The position numbers were made by a program, and so were the translations under genes. The notes beneath the pieces are model-generated. The model did not search any database. It had not been told where the DNA came from and worked only from the letters and a program-made list of their open reading frames with translations. This document shows, piece by piece, positions 7,652 through 16,831 of a DNA stretch of 28,540 nucleotides. The DNA is from Cloacimonetes bacterium UBA4175 (GTDB taxonomy: Bacteria; Cloacimonadota; Cloacimonadia; Cloacimonadales; Cloacimonadaceae), in contig DFUX01000059.1 in assembly GCA_002379855.1 (NCBI GenBank), positions 1-28,540 of the forward strand. The letters are read 5' to 3'. The number at the start of each line of letters is the position of its first letter. Position 1 is the first letter of the stretch.

Positions 7652-10600
7652 ATGAAAAAGATAGCTTGCTTGGGCATTTTTCTTCTGCTAATGGGACTGT
7701 TGCTTATGGTTTGGCCGCAAACAGGCTTGCAGGCCAGCGTCAGGAGGATAGCATCCCCCGCAACTGGTGGCCAGAAATCCCTTGACGGGCAACCCGCTTT
7801 CGCCACCGACCGCATCAAAATCAAATTGACCCCTTCAGCCAAAGGCAGGGCCGACCTGCCCCAGGACCTCAACACCGAAAAAAACAAATTCGGCATTTCC
7901 AGCCTGGACAGGACCATGCAGCGCAACGGAGCATACAAGTTCAAGCGCGCCCATCGCAGGGTGGATGACCTGGACTGGGAACAGACCACGGGTTTCGACC
8001 GCTGGTTCATCATCATGCTGGACGGCAGCACGGATGTTCATGCGGCTCTGGCTGACTTTCTGACCGACCCCGAGGTCGAGGATGCCGATCTGGAATACTT
8101 TGCTTACCCGCAAGCCGTTCCCAACGATCCCTATTATGGCTACAACTGGGGTCACAACAACACCGGCCAGTTCCCTTCCTGGGTACCTGGCTCCGGCTAC
8201 ACCGGCCCGACAGTCGGCACACCCGGATTCGATACCCACGCGGAAGAGGCCTGGAATCACGGATATGGAAACTCCAGCATCGTGATCGCGATCATCGACT
8301 CCGGGGTGGATACCAGCCATCCTGACCTCACTCTGGTGGCGGGATACGATTACGGCAGCGGCGACAGCAACCCCATGGACGACGCGACTGGCGCCGGGCA
8401 TGGCACGCTCTGCGCGGGAGTCGCGGCTGCCAAGGCCAACAACAACCTTGGCGTGGTGGGCAGCGCCGGAGGCTGTAGCGTTATGCCGTTAAAAGTTGCA
8501 GCTGCGAATGGTAGCATGACAGATACATCCATCGCCAATGCCATTACCCACGCCGCGGACAATAACGCGGATGTTATCAGCCTGAGCTTGGGAATCAATG
8601 GAGTAACTTCAAACTCAGCAATGGATCCAGCCTTGAGCTACGCATATAATACCAAGGGAGTGGTTATTTTCGCCGCCGCCGGCAACTACTACGACCCCAA
8701 CTATTACAGTGACCCAGTACCTACGACCCAGGATGCCATCAGCTATCCCGCCAACAGCCAATATGTGATCAGCGTGGGCGCCGCCGCTCCGTCCGGTGAA
8801 AGAAAGAGCTTCAACTCCTCTGACGGAGTGGTTAGTTACGGCTCCTGCTATGGCTCAACCACCCAGGATGACCGGAGGGCCATAGACATCATGGCCCCCA
8901 CCGAACTTCCCTCTACGGACATCCAGGGTTCTGCCGGATGGTCAAGCGGCAACTACCTCTTTTATTTTGGCGGCACCTCCTGCGCCTGCCCCTATGCCGC
9001 CGGCGCCGCAGCTCTGCTGCTCTCGATAAACCCGACCCTGACCCCGGCACAGATCAGAAGCATCCTCACCAGCACCGCCACGGACATGACCGTCGATGGT
9101 GGAGTGGGCTGGGACCGCTACACCGGCTACGGGCTGATAAATATGGAAGCCGCCCTGAACACTTTGAGTCCGGTGACCATAGACGATCCCACCGCTTTCA
9201 CCGCCAACGCGGTAAGCACCACCCAGATCGACCTGTCCTGGACCAAAAACGCCGCCAATGACAATGTGCTGCTGGCATGGAGCGCCACCGGAACTTTCGG
9301 CACCCCAACCGCGGGCACCTCATATTCAGCCGGAAACAGCATCCCCGGCGGAGGCACCGTCCTCTACAACGGAGCCCTTACCAGCTACAGCCACACGGGA
9401 CGCTCGCCCTACACCACCTATTATTACAAGGCCTGGTCCGTGGGCGATGCCAAGGCCGTGGCCTATTCCCCCGGCGTGACCGCGCAGGCCACCACCTTTG
9501 CCGATGGAACCGAGCGCATCACCTTCTTCGAGGAAAACTGGGACGGCGACCTCAATGAATGGTACATTGACCAGGATAATCAGGCCAATTTCTGGACCAT
9601 TGCCAACGCCACTTACAATAGTGCCTCTTACAGCGCCTACATCACCAATGGCACGACGTTAGCTAACACGTATGTCAATACAACTTCTGTTTCCCATCTT
9701 TTCGCTCCAATCTATTTCCCTCCCGGAAACAGCTACCAGTTGAACTTCGCCTGGAAATCCAACGGACAGGCTACTTACGATGTGCTGGAAGTATTTTTGG
9801 TGAATCTGGATCTGGGAATCTATCCCACGGCTGGTACGGCTTTCAACTCAGCCTACCGCGTTGGCGGCCCCTATAACGGAAGGACCACCTGGCAGACGCC
9901 CACCATCACTTTGAGTAACAACGTCTCCAATACCGTCCAGTTGCTGATCTTCTCCTGGAAGAACAATAACTCGACTGCAAACCAACCCCCCGCGGCAGTG
10001 GATGACATCAGCATCTCCGGCATCCTGCCCACTCCTGTGATGGGATTTGCCGACACCAGCTATAATTATGGACTGGCCTTCAAAGGAGGCAGCAACTGTA
10101 CCCCGCATGAGTTTGTGGTGGGCAACATCGGCGGTTCCACCCTAACGATAAACTCAGGCGCAGTTACTATGACAGGAGTTGACTCTGGCCAATTCACCAT
10201 TACCGACACCAATACCTATCCCATCAACCTCATCCATGGCCAGACAGCGTCCTGGACAGTCAAATTCGATCCCCAGGCAAGCACTCCCTATGGAGAGAAG
10301 ACCGCCAGCCTGCAGATTGTTGACAATACCGCCAAGGGAGCCGCGGGCAACGCTTTGCCGGATATCGGTTCCGCCCTGGCAGATGCCACCAGGATCGGCA
10401 GATCACACCCTGAAGGAAACATGGTGGCAGACAGCTGCGTCCGCGTCCTGAAGCCAGCATCGACAGGCAAAGCGGTGAACACCATCTCGCCTTTGCGCGG
10501 CTTTGCGGTGCAAGAGGTCTATGAGGACTACTTTGAAAGCTATACCCACCTCAGTGGGACACTTGCTCCCTGGACTCAGTATGACGGAGATAACAATCCA

Positions 10601-11704
10601 ACTTACAGCCTTCAATCAGGGGGCGTAACTATAATCGGTTCATATACGGGTTCTTTTATATGTGCTGATTATAGCAGTTTTTCACCAGCGCCCAGCAGTG
10701 ATTGGATGGCTTACGGTGGAAACAAATATGCAGGATGTGCAAGAGCGAACCCTGGCCCGAATAACGACTGGCTGATCTCGCCCGCCCTGAACTTTGGTGA
10801 TTCGCCCCGGATCAGCTTCTTTGCAAAATCCCTGGCAACCAACTACTATCCGGAAGACTTCAATGTCCTGTATTCCACAACAGGAAACAGCTACACAGAC
10901 TTTGCCGGAAACTATCTGAACAGCACCCAACCTCAGACTGTCGGTCTGGACTGGACCCTGTTCGAGTATGAATTGCCGGCTGTCTGCGCCAATAAAACCA
11001 CGTACATAGCAATCCAGTGTGTATCACAGGATTTCTGGCTGATGGTGGATGATTTTGTGGCGGGAGACTTCTACCAGGGACAGACCCCCGTCGAACTCTC
11101 CTCCTTCACCGCTTCGTACAGCGTGGACAACAACGTTAACCTCACCTGGGTAACCCAATCCGAGACGGGTGTGCAGGGTTTCTACATCCTGCGCAACACC
11201 CAGGATGATTTAGCCCAGGCTGCTGTGATCAGCCCGCTCGTGGCTGCCACCAACACCTCGCAGCAGCAGGTCTATTCCTATACGGACAAAGAACTGTACG
11301 AGGACGGCACCTATTACTACTGGCTGCAAAACTCCGATATGGATGGCAGTAGCAACTTCAACGGGCCGGTGAGCATCGCATACAGCATCCAGGGCATCAC
11401 CACTCCCCAAATTCCTCTGGTGACGGAGCTGAAATCGGTATTCCCCAACCCCTTCAATCCGATCGCTTATATACCCTATAGCATCGGCAAAAACGAAGGC
11501 CCTGCGGATGTGAGATTCCGCATTTACAACTCCCGCGGTCAGTTGGTCTTCAGCAAGGAGATAAACAATCAGCTTACAGGAAACCATCAAATCCAATGGC
11601 ATGGCAAAGACAACTATGGCAACGCCTGCGGCACGGGGCTCTACTTCGTGCGCATGAACGTGGGCGGCAAGAGCTATACGCGCAAAGCCGTGCTGATGAA
11701 ATAG
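7652..11704 (+). CDS. Secreted S8 subtilisin-like protease with type IX-style C-terminal sorting domain
   Basis: The start is the ATG at 7652 with GGAGGA at 7641-7646. Upstream in-frame codons encode no signal and are rejected. The 1350-residue protein has a signal peptide (about 1-28, MKKIACLGIFLLLMG...) and a propeptide-like region to about 150. The peptidase domain carries the triad D216 (IIDSGVD), H250 (GHGTLCAG) and S443 (GGTSCACPYAAG). A fibronectin-like segment (about 510-610), jelly-roll-like modules, a choice-of-anchor-D-like module from about 793, a choice-of-anchor-J-like module from about 955 and a second fibronectin-like module (about 1146-1240) follow. A PNPFNP-led sorting domain (about 1264-1350) closes it. 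It should cut proteins outside the cell or at the surface. The serine motif has Cys-Ala-Cys where M-A-x is usual and Tyr instead of His after Pro. It is monocistronic with its own promoter and terminator. Confidence 0.93.
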   Translation: MKKIACLGIFLLLMGLLLMVWPQTGLQASVRRIASPATGGQKSLDGQPAFATDRIKIKLTPSAKGRADLPQDLNTEKNKFGISSLDRTMQRNGAYKFKRAHRRVDDLDWEQTTGFDRWFIIMLDGSTDVHAALADFLTDPEVEDADLEYFAYPQAVPNDPYYGYNWGHNNTGQFPSWVPGSGYTGPTVGTPGFDTHAEEAWNHGYGNSSIVIAIIDSGVDTSHPDLTLVAGYDYGSGDSNPMDDATGAGHGTLCAGVAAAKANNNLGVVGSAGGCSVMPLKVAAANGSMTDTSIANAITHAADNNADVISLSLGINGVTSNSAMDPALSYAYNTKGVVIFAAAGNYYDPNYYSDPVPTTQDAISYPANSQYVISVGAAAPSGERKSFNSSDGVVSYGSCYGSTTQDDRRAIDIMAPTELPSTDIQGSAGWSSGNYLFYFGGTSCACPYAAGAAALLLSINPTLTPAQIRSILTSTATDMTVDGGVGWDRYTGYGLINMEAALNTLSPVTIDDPTAFTANAVSTTQIDLSWTKNAANDNVLLAWSATGTFGTPTAGTSYSAGNSIPGGGTVLYNGALTSYSHTGRSPYTTYYYKAWSVGDAKAVAYSPGVTAQATTFADGTERITFFEENWDGDLNEWYIDQDNQANFWTIANATYNSASYSAYITNGTTLANTYVNTTSVSHLFAPIYFPPGNSYQLNFAWKSNGQATYDVLEVFLVNLDLGIYPTAGTAFNSAYRVGGPYNGRTTWQTPTITLSNNVSNTVQLLIFSWKNNNSTANQPPAAVDDISISGILPTPVMGFADTSYNYGLAFKGGSNCTPHEFVVGNIGGSTLTINSGAVTMTGVDSGQFTITDTNTYPINLIHGQTASWTVKFDPQASTPYGEKTASLQIVDNTAKGAAGNALPDIGSALADATRIGRSHPEGNMVADSCVRVLKPASTGKAVNTISPLRGFAVQEVYEDYFESYTHLSGTLAPWTQYDGDNNPTYSLQSGGVTIIGSYTGSFICADYSSFSPAPSSDWMAYGGNKYAGCARANPGPNNDWLISPALNFGDSPRISFFAKSLATNYYPEDFNVLYSTTGNSYTDFAGNYLNSTQPQTVGLDWTLFEYELPAVCANKTTYIAIQCVSQDFWLMVDDFVAGDFYQGQTPVELSSFTASYSVDNNVNLTWVTQSETGVQGFYILRNTQDDLAQAAVISPLVAATNTSQQQVYSYTDKELYEDGTYYYWLQNSDMDGSSNFNGPVSIAYSIQGITTPQIPLVTELKSVFPNPFNPIAYIPYSIGKNEGPADVRFRIYNSRGQLVFSKEINNQLTGNHQIQWHGKDNYGNACGTGLYFVRMNVGGKSYTRKAVLMK

Positions 11705-11730
11705 CAAAACAATGATCCTCTTATCCTATG

Positions 11731-11761
11731 GGACCCGGCAGCAAGCCGGGTCCTGTTTTAT
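11731..11761 (+). terminator. Rho-independent terminator of the subtilase gene
   Basis: GGACCCGGC (11731-11739) pairs perfectly with GCCGGGTCC (11745-11753) across an AGCAA loop, followed by TGTTTTATTA. It is 27 bp beyond the subtilase stop. Confidence 0.9.
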
Positions 11762-11794
11762 TAGGTATATTGGAGTATTGAAAGAAATGTAGTT

Positions 11795-11828
11795 GCTAAA
11801 AAAGACCCCGGCATTAAGCCAGGGTCTT
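11795..11828 (-). terminator. Rho-independent terminator of the NifU-domain gene
   Basis: Read on the minus strand, AAGACCCTGGC pairs with GCCGGGGTCTT across TTAAT, with one mismatch, and a T-run follows. It lies just after the stop of the minus-strand gene at 11850. Confidence 0.85.
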
Positions 11829-11849
11829 CGTAAATGTGGACATATCTCT

Positions 11850-12080
11850 TTACTTGACCGAGATGACCTCGACAACTTCGGGAATCTCTTCTTTGATGAT
11901 CCGCTCAATACCTGCCTTTAGAGTCAGAGTTGCCATGGGGCATCCGTTGCACGCGCCTTTGAGGCGCACTTCAACAACATTATCTTCCCGAACGTTGACC
12001 AGTTCCACATCTCCACCGTCAGACTGGATGGAGGGGCGTATCTTGTCCAATATCGTTTCAATCTTTTGTTTATCAAGCAT
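11850..12080 (-). CDS. NifU C-terminal-domain protein (Fe-S cluster carrier)
   Basis: This 76-residue protein corresponds to the NifU C-terminal (Nfu) domain alone, with the cluster-binding GACNGCPMATLTLK motif (CxxC). Such proteins carry a 4Fe-4S cluster, usually as a dimer bridged by the two CxxC motifs, and pass it to client enzymes in the cytoplasm. Two in-frame ATGs exist. The first (12089) has AAGGA touching the start codon with no spacer, while the second (12080) has the same AAGGA nine bases upstream, so I chose the second. It stands alone between terminators, away from any suf/isc/nif genes. The client is unknown. Confidence 0.88.
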   Translation of the reverse strand: MLDKQKIETILDKIRPSIQSDGGDVELVNVREDNVVEVRLKGACNGCPMATLTLKAGIERIIKEEIPEVVEVISVK

Positions 12081-12119
12081 AGTCGTCATTCCTTAATGTA
12101 GTTATTTATAGGATAAGCT

Positions 12120-12153
12120 AATGAAAACAACGCGGAAAGCAAAACTTTCCGCG
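12120..12153 (-). terminator. Rho-independent terminator of the efflux operon
   Basis: CGCGGAAAG (12131-12139) and CTTTCCGCG (12145-12153) form a perfect nine-base stem with a five-base loop. On the minus strand it is followed by TTGTTTTCATT. It sits 23 bp after the DUF3332 gene stop. Confidence 0.8.
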
Positions 12154-12175
12154 TATTTAACATCAGGGATGTTTA

Positions 12176-12691
12176 TTATTGAGCCAAGTCAACAGTCAGG
12201 GTGTTGCCGGAAGGATAGACGAGGTTCATCTTGTCGCCGTCCAGCGTTGCGATCTTAACGTTATTGCCGTCATTGACAAGATACCAGGCCTGGGATTCCT
12301 CATCAAAGGAAAGCAATACGCTTTGACCCGCATTCTTGCCGGTCAGCTCGTCGATCTCGATGTTGTTTTTGGTGATGGTGATCTTGAAGCTCGCGTCATC
12401 TGTCTGCGCGTATTTAATCACTTCCTGACCCTCGCTCATACCCAACGGATTTGAATCTGTCCAGAATTCTATGGTATTTAACACAAAGAAATCGGCTACG
12501 ACGGTAAATTCATAGGCCGGAATAAAGAGCAGTATCCAGAAAACTATGTTGTTGATGTATTTGTCACCCAGCGAACCATTCCATTCATACAGTTTACGGG
12601 TAAGGGTGAAGTTGCCGTAGCAACTGAACAGGCTCACAGAGAGAAAGGCTGCGAGTACTAATAACAGGACAGTAGTTTTGAACTTTTTCAT
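12176..12691 (-). CDS. DUF3332 family lipoprotein
   Basis: The 171-residue protein has a signal peptide with a lipobox-like end (SLFSC) and the DUF3332 core. The core includes YGNFTLTRKLYEWNGSLGD, a hydrophobic stretch (NNIVFWILLFIPAYEF) and the VLNTIEFWTDSNPLG motif, with a beta-rich C-terminal half. The family's function is not established. It is probably a periplasm-facing lipoprotein. Its ATG overlaps the TGA of the RND pump gene (ATGA), so it is translated with the efflux system, and the operon terminator follows it. A role as an accessory of the pump or of envelope maintenance is inference only. Confidence 0.85.
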   Translation of the reverse strand: MKKFKTTVLLLVLAAFLSVSLFSCYGNFTLTRKLYEWNGSLGDKYINNIVFWILLFIPAYEFTVVADFFVLNTIEFWTDSNPLGMSEGQEVIKYAQTDDASFKITITKNNIEIDELTGKNAGQSVLLSFDEESQAWYLVNDGNNVKIATLDGDKMNLVYPSGNTLTVDLAQ

Positions 12692-15600
12692 CGTTCCTCC
12701 ATCGGAATTACTTCTGAGCCACGTTTATTGGCATCCGCTCTGACGGTCAAGTAATAAAATGCGGGAATGATAATCATAGTCAGGAATGAGGAGACAACCA
12801 TGCCGCCAATTGAGACCACACCCATTGATTGGCGCATTTCCACGCCGGAAGCCCCGATCCCGAGAGCCATGGGCAGCATTCCGATGATCACAGCCAGTGT
12901 GCTCATCACTATCGGTTTGAGCTTCATTTCGGCAGCTTCGAGCAGGGCGTCGCGAGGGGTTGCGCCCTGTCTGCGCTTAATGTTAGCGTAATCCAGGAGC
13001 AGAATGGCGTTGTTGACCACAATCCCTACCAGCATAATGATGGAGAGCATGGATATGATGTTGAAACTGAAACCCGCGAACAGCAGCGAAAAGATGACGC
13101 CGATCAAGGCCAGGGGCACAGTCGCCATGATAAACAGAGGCTGCACAAAGCTTTCCAGAATTGCCGCCAGCAGCATGTAAGTAAGCAAAACCGCGAGGGC
13201 AAAGGTGCGGACCATATCCTTGAGCGTGGAAGCCAGAACTTCAGCTTCGCCGCCCCAAATAATCTTGTAGCCGTCTGGCAGCTTGTAGTCTTCCAGCCTT
13301 TCGTTGATGCCAGAGATCACGTCTCCCAGTCGGGCTCCTTCAGCCACGTCTCCATTGAAGACGATGGACTTGGCGCGGTCGCGGTGGATGATTCTGTTGG
13401 TGGCGGGGGCGAAGCTGATGTCGGCAAGTTGTGAGAGCAAATAGGTTTGTCCCATCACGGCCACGCTGATGTTTCCGACCCGGTCAGGTGTGGAGAGTTC
13501 GGAATCGTCCAGCGAGATATTGATATCATACTGGTCTCCGCCTTCCTGATAATGGGTGGAAACCATTCCGGCCACTGCTCCGCGCAAGGCCAGGGCGAGA
13601 TCGTAAACAGTGGCGCCGATGGCAGCCATTTGTTCGCGACGGGGTTCGACCGTTATCTCGCTGCGCCCTGAGCGGGAGCTGGTATCCAGGTTGATGAGGC
13701 CGGGTGTATCCTTGATTCGCTCCGTTACCTCCGTTTTAAGCTGCTCCAACCGCTCGTTGTCGATGCCCTGGAGGTAAAACTCGACTGGGGAACTGCCGCC
13801 CATCATGAAGGTGGAGGCTGATACCTTGATGCGGGCGTTGGGGATATCCGCCAGTTCACGGGTTAGCAGGTCAGCCATCTCGCGGGAGCTGAGTTTGCGA
13901 TCGTCGGCGTCCACCAGCTTGATGTCCGAGGCAGCGATGTTTGAACCGGTGTCGATGAATCCTGAGGAACCAAGGTTGGTTATGATGTGCTTGATCTCTT
14001 TGTGTTTGCCGATGCGTTGGTGGATGTCCTCGTAAACCTTCGCGGTCTGATCCAGATTGTAGCCCTGGGGCAGCTCGACGTTGACCGTGATGTTGCCCAT
14101 ATCCATGACGGGCAACAGTTCCAGGCCAATTATGGGAACCAGAGCGAAGCTGACAATCAATAGCAGCACGGTGGCGCCGATCATCAGGCGGGCGGTTCTT
14201 TTTGAACCGATCACATAACTGAGGAACTTTTTGTAGCCCCGGGCAAACTTGCCAAACCAGCGGTCAAAGGCAAGCCCGAATTTGTTGGTCTTGACTTTTT
14301 GAGGGATTATCAATGAAGCCAGCATGGGGGTAATGGTGAAGGAAGTGACAAGGGAAAAAAGTGTGGCGATCGTCACCGTCACGGCAAATTCCACGAGGAA
14401 CTTGCCAACCATGGAACGCATCGTTGCCAGTGGCAAAAAGACCACGATGTTGGTTAGCGTGCTGGCCAGCACGGCAATAGCAATTTCGGAAGTCCCTTTT
14501 TTGGACGCTTCTCGGCGGGAATTGCCCATTTCCTTGTGCCGGAATATGTTTTCGATGACAACCACGGAGTTGGAAACCAGGATGCCGACCGCCGTGGAGA
14601 TGCCTATCAGGGTCATCATATTGAAGCTGAAACCCGCTATCTGCATGAACATGAAAGAAGAAACGATAGATATCGGCATGGACAGCGCCACTATCAGGGT
14701 GGAGCGCAGATCGTGCAGGAAGAGCAGCAGCACCAATCCGGTCAGGACTATGCCCATCCAGATATTGGTGAAAGTGTCGTTGACAGTAGCTCGGATGAAG
14801 TCCGAATCGTCGCGGACCAGTTCCAGCTTGGTACCCTCGGGCAGTTCTTTTTGTATTTCGGGCAGTTCTTCGTTCAGTTGCTTGGAAATATCCACCATGT
14901 TTCCGTCGGAAGCGCTGGTTATCGAGATGCGGACAATGTTTTCCTCAAGGCGTTGCGCGGGTATGTTGTAATAGATAGCCCGGGAGGTGACGTCCTCGGC
15001 GCCGTCGGTGATGGTGGCGATGTCGCGCAGCTTCTTAATGCCGGTCATGGTGGGGATGTCCGCGTCCCCGATCTTGTCAACGCTGTCAAATTGCCCCTTA
15101 AAACGCACGGAGTACTCCTGTGTTCCGCTCTTGATGCTCCCTGCAGGCAAATCCATGTTCTGGGCGGCGAGGATTTGCATCAGTTGGGCCAGGGATATCT
15201 TGTTCTGAAAAACAGCCTGATCGTTAAGGGCGACGTTTATCTGGCGCTTGTTGCCGCCAGTGATTGACACTTGGGCGACGCCTTCGATCTGGCCGAAGCG
15301 GTCTTTGAGCCTCTTATCCGCAAGATGATAGAGCGCCTTGCCGTCCATTTTACCTGTGAGGATGATATCCATGAAGGGGTAGGCGTTGATGTTTATTTTT
15401 TGGATAACAGGCCGTTCCACATCGCTTGGGAGTTCGCGGATTATAGCGTCAACCTGATCCTTGACCTCTTGATTGGCAATATCGATGTCTTTGCCCATCT
15501 TGAAGGCCATCATGATGATGCTGGCGTTCTCCATCGAATAGGACTGGGTGTAGTCCACCTGGCTTACTGTGGCGATGGCATCCTCGATCTTCTTGGTGAT

Positions 15601-15786
15601 TTGGGTTTCAACTTCGCTGGGTCCGGCACCGGGATACACCGTTTGGATGACCAGAAAGGGCATCTTCACATCCGGCATCTGGTTCAGAGGCATCTCAAAG
15701 TAAGCCAGGATGCCAAAGACCACAAAGACCAGCAAAGCCATGGTGACGAGTACCGGGCGTTCGACTGATATATTGGAAAGGAACAT
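12688..15786 (-). CDS. RND efflux transporter permease (AcrB/HAE1-like)
   Basis: The start is ATG at 15786 (MFLSNISVERPVLV, typical of the family) with a GAGG eight bases upstream. A TTG 18 bp further up would overlap the previous gene. The 1032-residue protein has the usual RND plan: TM1, a large periplasmic loop, TM2-6, a duplicated half with a second loop, and TM7-12. It should exchange substrates across the inner membrane and hand them to the MFP and TolC partners encoded just upstream. In TM4, where AcrB has the D407-D408 proton-relay pair, this protein reads V-S405-N406-S. In TM10 the K940 position is N925 (VVNNAILLLDY). Energy coupling may therefore differ from AcrB. Substrate cannot be read from sequence. 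Confidence 0.93.
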   Translation of the reverse strand: MFLSNISVERPVLVTMALLVFVVFGILAYFEMPLNQMPDVKMPFLVIQTVYPGAGPSEVETQITKKIEDAIATVSQVDYTQSYSMENASIIMMAFKMGKDIDIANQEVKDQVDAIIRELPSDVERPVIQKININAYPFMDIILTGKMDGKALYHLADKRLKDRFGQIEGVAQVSITGGNKRQINVALNDQAVFQNKISLAQLMQILAAQNMDLPAGSIKSGTQEYSVRFKGQFDSVDKIGDADIPTMTGIKKLRDIATITDGAEDVTSRAIYYNIPAQRLEENIVRISITSASDGNMVDISKQLNEELPEIQKELPEGTKLELVRDDSDFIRATVNDTFTNIWMGIVLTGLVLLLFLHDLRSTLIVALSMPISIVSSFMFMQIAGFSFNMMTLIGISTAVGILVSNSVVVIENIFRHKEMGNSRREASKKGTSEIAIAVLASTLTNIVVFLPLATMRSMVGKFLVEFAVTVTIATLFSLVTSFTITPMLASLIIPQKVKTNKFGLAFDRWFGKFARGYKKFLSYVIGSKRTARLMIGATVLLLIVSFALVPIIGLELLPVMDMGNITVNVELPQGYNLDQTAKVYEDIHQRIGKHKEIKHIITNLGSSGFIDTGSNIAASDIKLVDADDRKLSSREMADLLTRELADIPNARIKVSASTFMMGGSSPVEFYLQGIDNERLEQLKTEVTERIKDTPGLINLDTSSRSGRSEITVEPRREQMAAIGATVYDLALALRGAVAGMVSTHYQEGGDQYDINISLDDSELSTPDRVGNISVAVMGQTYLLSQLADISFAPATNRIIHRDRAKSIVFNGDVAEGARLGDVISGINERLEDYKLPDGYKIIWGGEAEVLASTLKDMVRTFALAVLLTYMLLAAILESFVQPLFIMATVPLALIGVIFSLLFAGFSFNIISMLSIIMLVGIVVNNAILLLDYANIKRRQGATPRDALLEAAEMKLKPIVMSTLAVIIGMLPMALGIGASGVEMRQSMGVVSIGGMVVSSFLTMIIIPAFYYLTVRADANKRGSEVIPMEER

Positions 15787-15796
15787 GGCCTGTGCC

Positions 15797-16819
15797 TCAC
15801 TCAACCACGCGGATGAGCGCGTTTTCGGTTAAGAGGTTGATCCCTTCCGTGATCAGGATATCTCCCTCTTCCAAGCCTGATATGACTTCATGCTGGAGCT
15901 TGTTGTTCAAGCCCAGCTCGACCTCGCGGCGCACGGCATGGTTATCTTTGTTCAACCACACATAAAACTTGTCATTCTCATTGGTGATATGGATGCGGTC
16001 CACAACAATGACATTGCTCTTGGTCATGGTTTTCAAGCTAATCTGGGCAACGGAACCAAAGCTGATCTTTTTGCTGTAGCCGCCAAAGACGACGTCCACG
16101 CGCACAGCTTTCGTGTAGGGATCAAGGGCCATGGAGATCTGGCTGACTTTCCCGTTGAGGGTCTGATCCATCCATTTGGCCGTGGCAGGTGTGCCCACGC
16201 GCAGCTTGGAGACATCGGTGTCAGGGATCATCAGAGTGGCTTTGAAACCGTTTGTTGACGAAACTGTGAAAAGGTCCTGGCCTGGGTAAGTGCGTTCCGC
16301 GGGATTGACCATGATCTTGGTGATAACACCCGAGATAGGCGCGCGCACGTTGATCATCTTTTCCGCTGCTTCCAGATTTGCCTTGGCCACGTTGAAACCT
16401 GTTTCCAGGTTATCCAGGTCCTGACGCGCTATCGCGCCCTGGTTAAAAAGGCGTTGCATGCGCTCATAGGCCTGTTTTTGGGCGTTGAAAGCCGCGGAAG
16501 CCTGAACATACTGAGCCGCGGGTGTGTTTTGGGGAAAAGTGACGATGATCTGGCCAGCCGTAACGCGGTCTCCCACCTTGGCTTTGATCGAGGTCACGAT
16601 GTCGCTTACCATGGCTTGGGCGGTGGATTCTTCCCTTCCGCCCAGGGTTGCGCTGTAATTCAGTTCCTGGGTGAATGTCCCGGCTTCAACTGTCCTGACT
16701 CGCACCGGGATGCCCTGTTCGCGCTGGATCTGCTCCATGTTCTTGCCAACTTCGCTCTTTTTCCCGCAGGCTGAGAAGAGCAGAACTACGCAGATCAGGA
16801 TAATGTATGTCTTTTTCAT
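15797..16819 (-). CDS. RND periplasmic adaptor (membrane fusion) lipoprotein
   Basis: The 340-residue protein has a lipoprotein-type signal (LLFSACGKK), a biotinyl-lipoyl-like half (DIVTSIKAKVGDRVTAGQ), a short alpha-helical hairpin (about 110-165) and the returning lipoyl half (INVRAPISGVITKI). A beta-barrel and a membrane-proximal domain ending in GLEEGDILITEGINLL follow. It bridges the inner-membrane RND pump and the TolC-like channel. A GGGAG ribosome-binding site precedes the ATG. It starts 12 bp after the TolC-like gene and ends 10 bp before the pump, so all three are one transcript. Confidence 0.93.
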   Translation of the reverse strand: MKKTYIILICVVLLFSACGKKSEVGKNMEQIQREQGIPVRVRTVEAGTFTQELNYSATLGGREESTAQAMVSDIVTSIKAKVGDRVTAGQIIVTFPQNTPAAQYVQASAAFNAQKQAYERMQRLFNQGAIARQDLDNLETGFNVAKANLEAAEKMINVRAPISGVITKIMVNPAERTYPGQDLFTVSSTNGFKATLMIPDTDVSKLRVGTPATAKWMDQTLNGKVSQISMALDPYTKAVRVDVVFGGYSKKISFGSVAQISLKTMTKSNVIVVDRIHITNENDKFYVWLNKDNHAVRREVELGLNNKLQHEVISGLEEGDILITEGINLLTENALIRVVE

Positions 16820-16831
16820 TTTGATCTCCCT

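Noticed and set aside
12829..13434. 201-codon plus-strand ORF and similar plus-strand ORFs across 12.8-17.9 kb
   Set aside because: They are antisense shadows of the RND, MFP and TolC genes, with no signals of their own.
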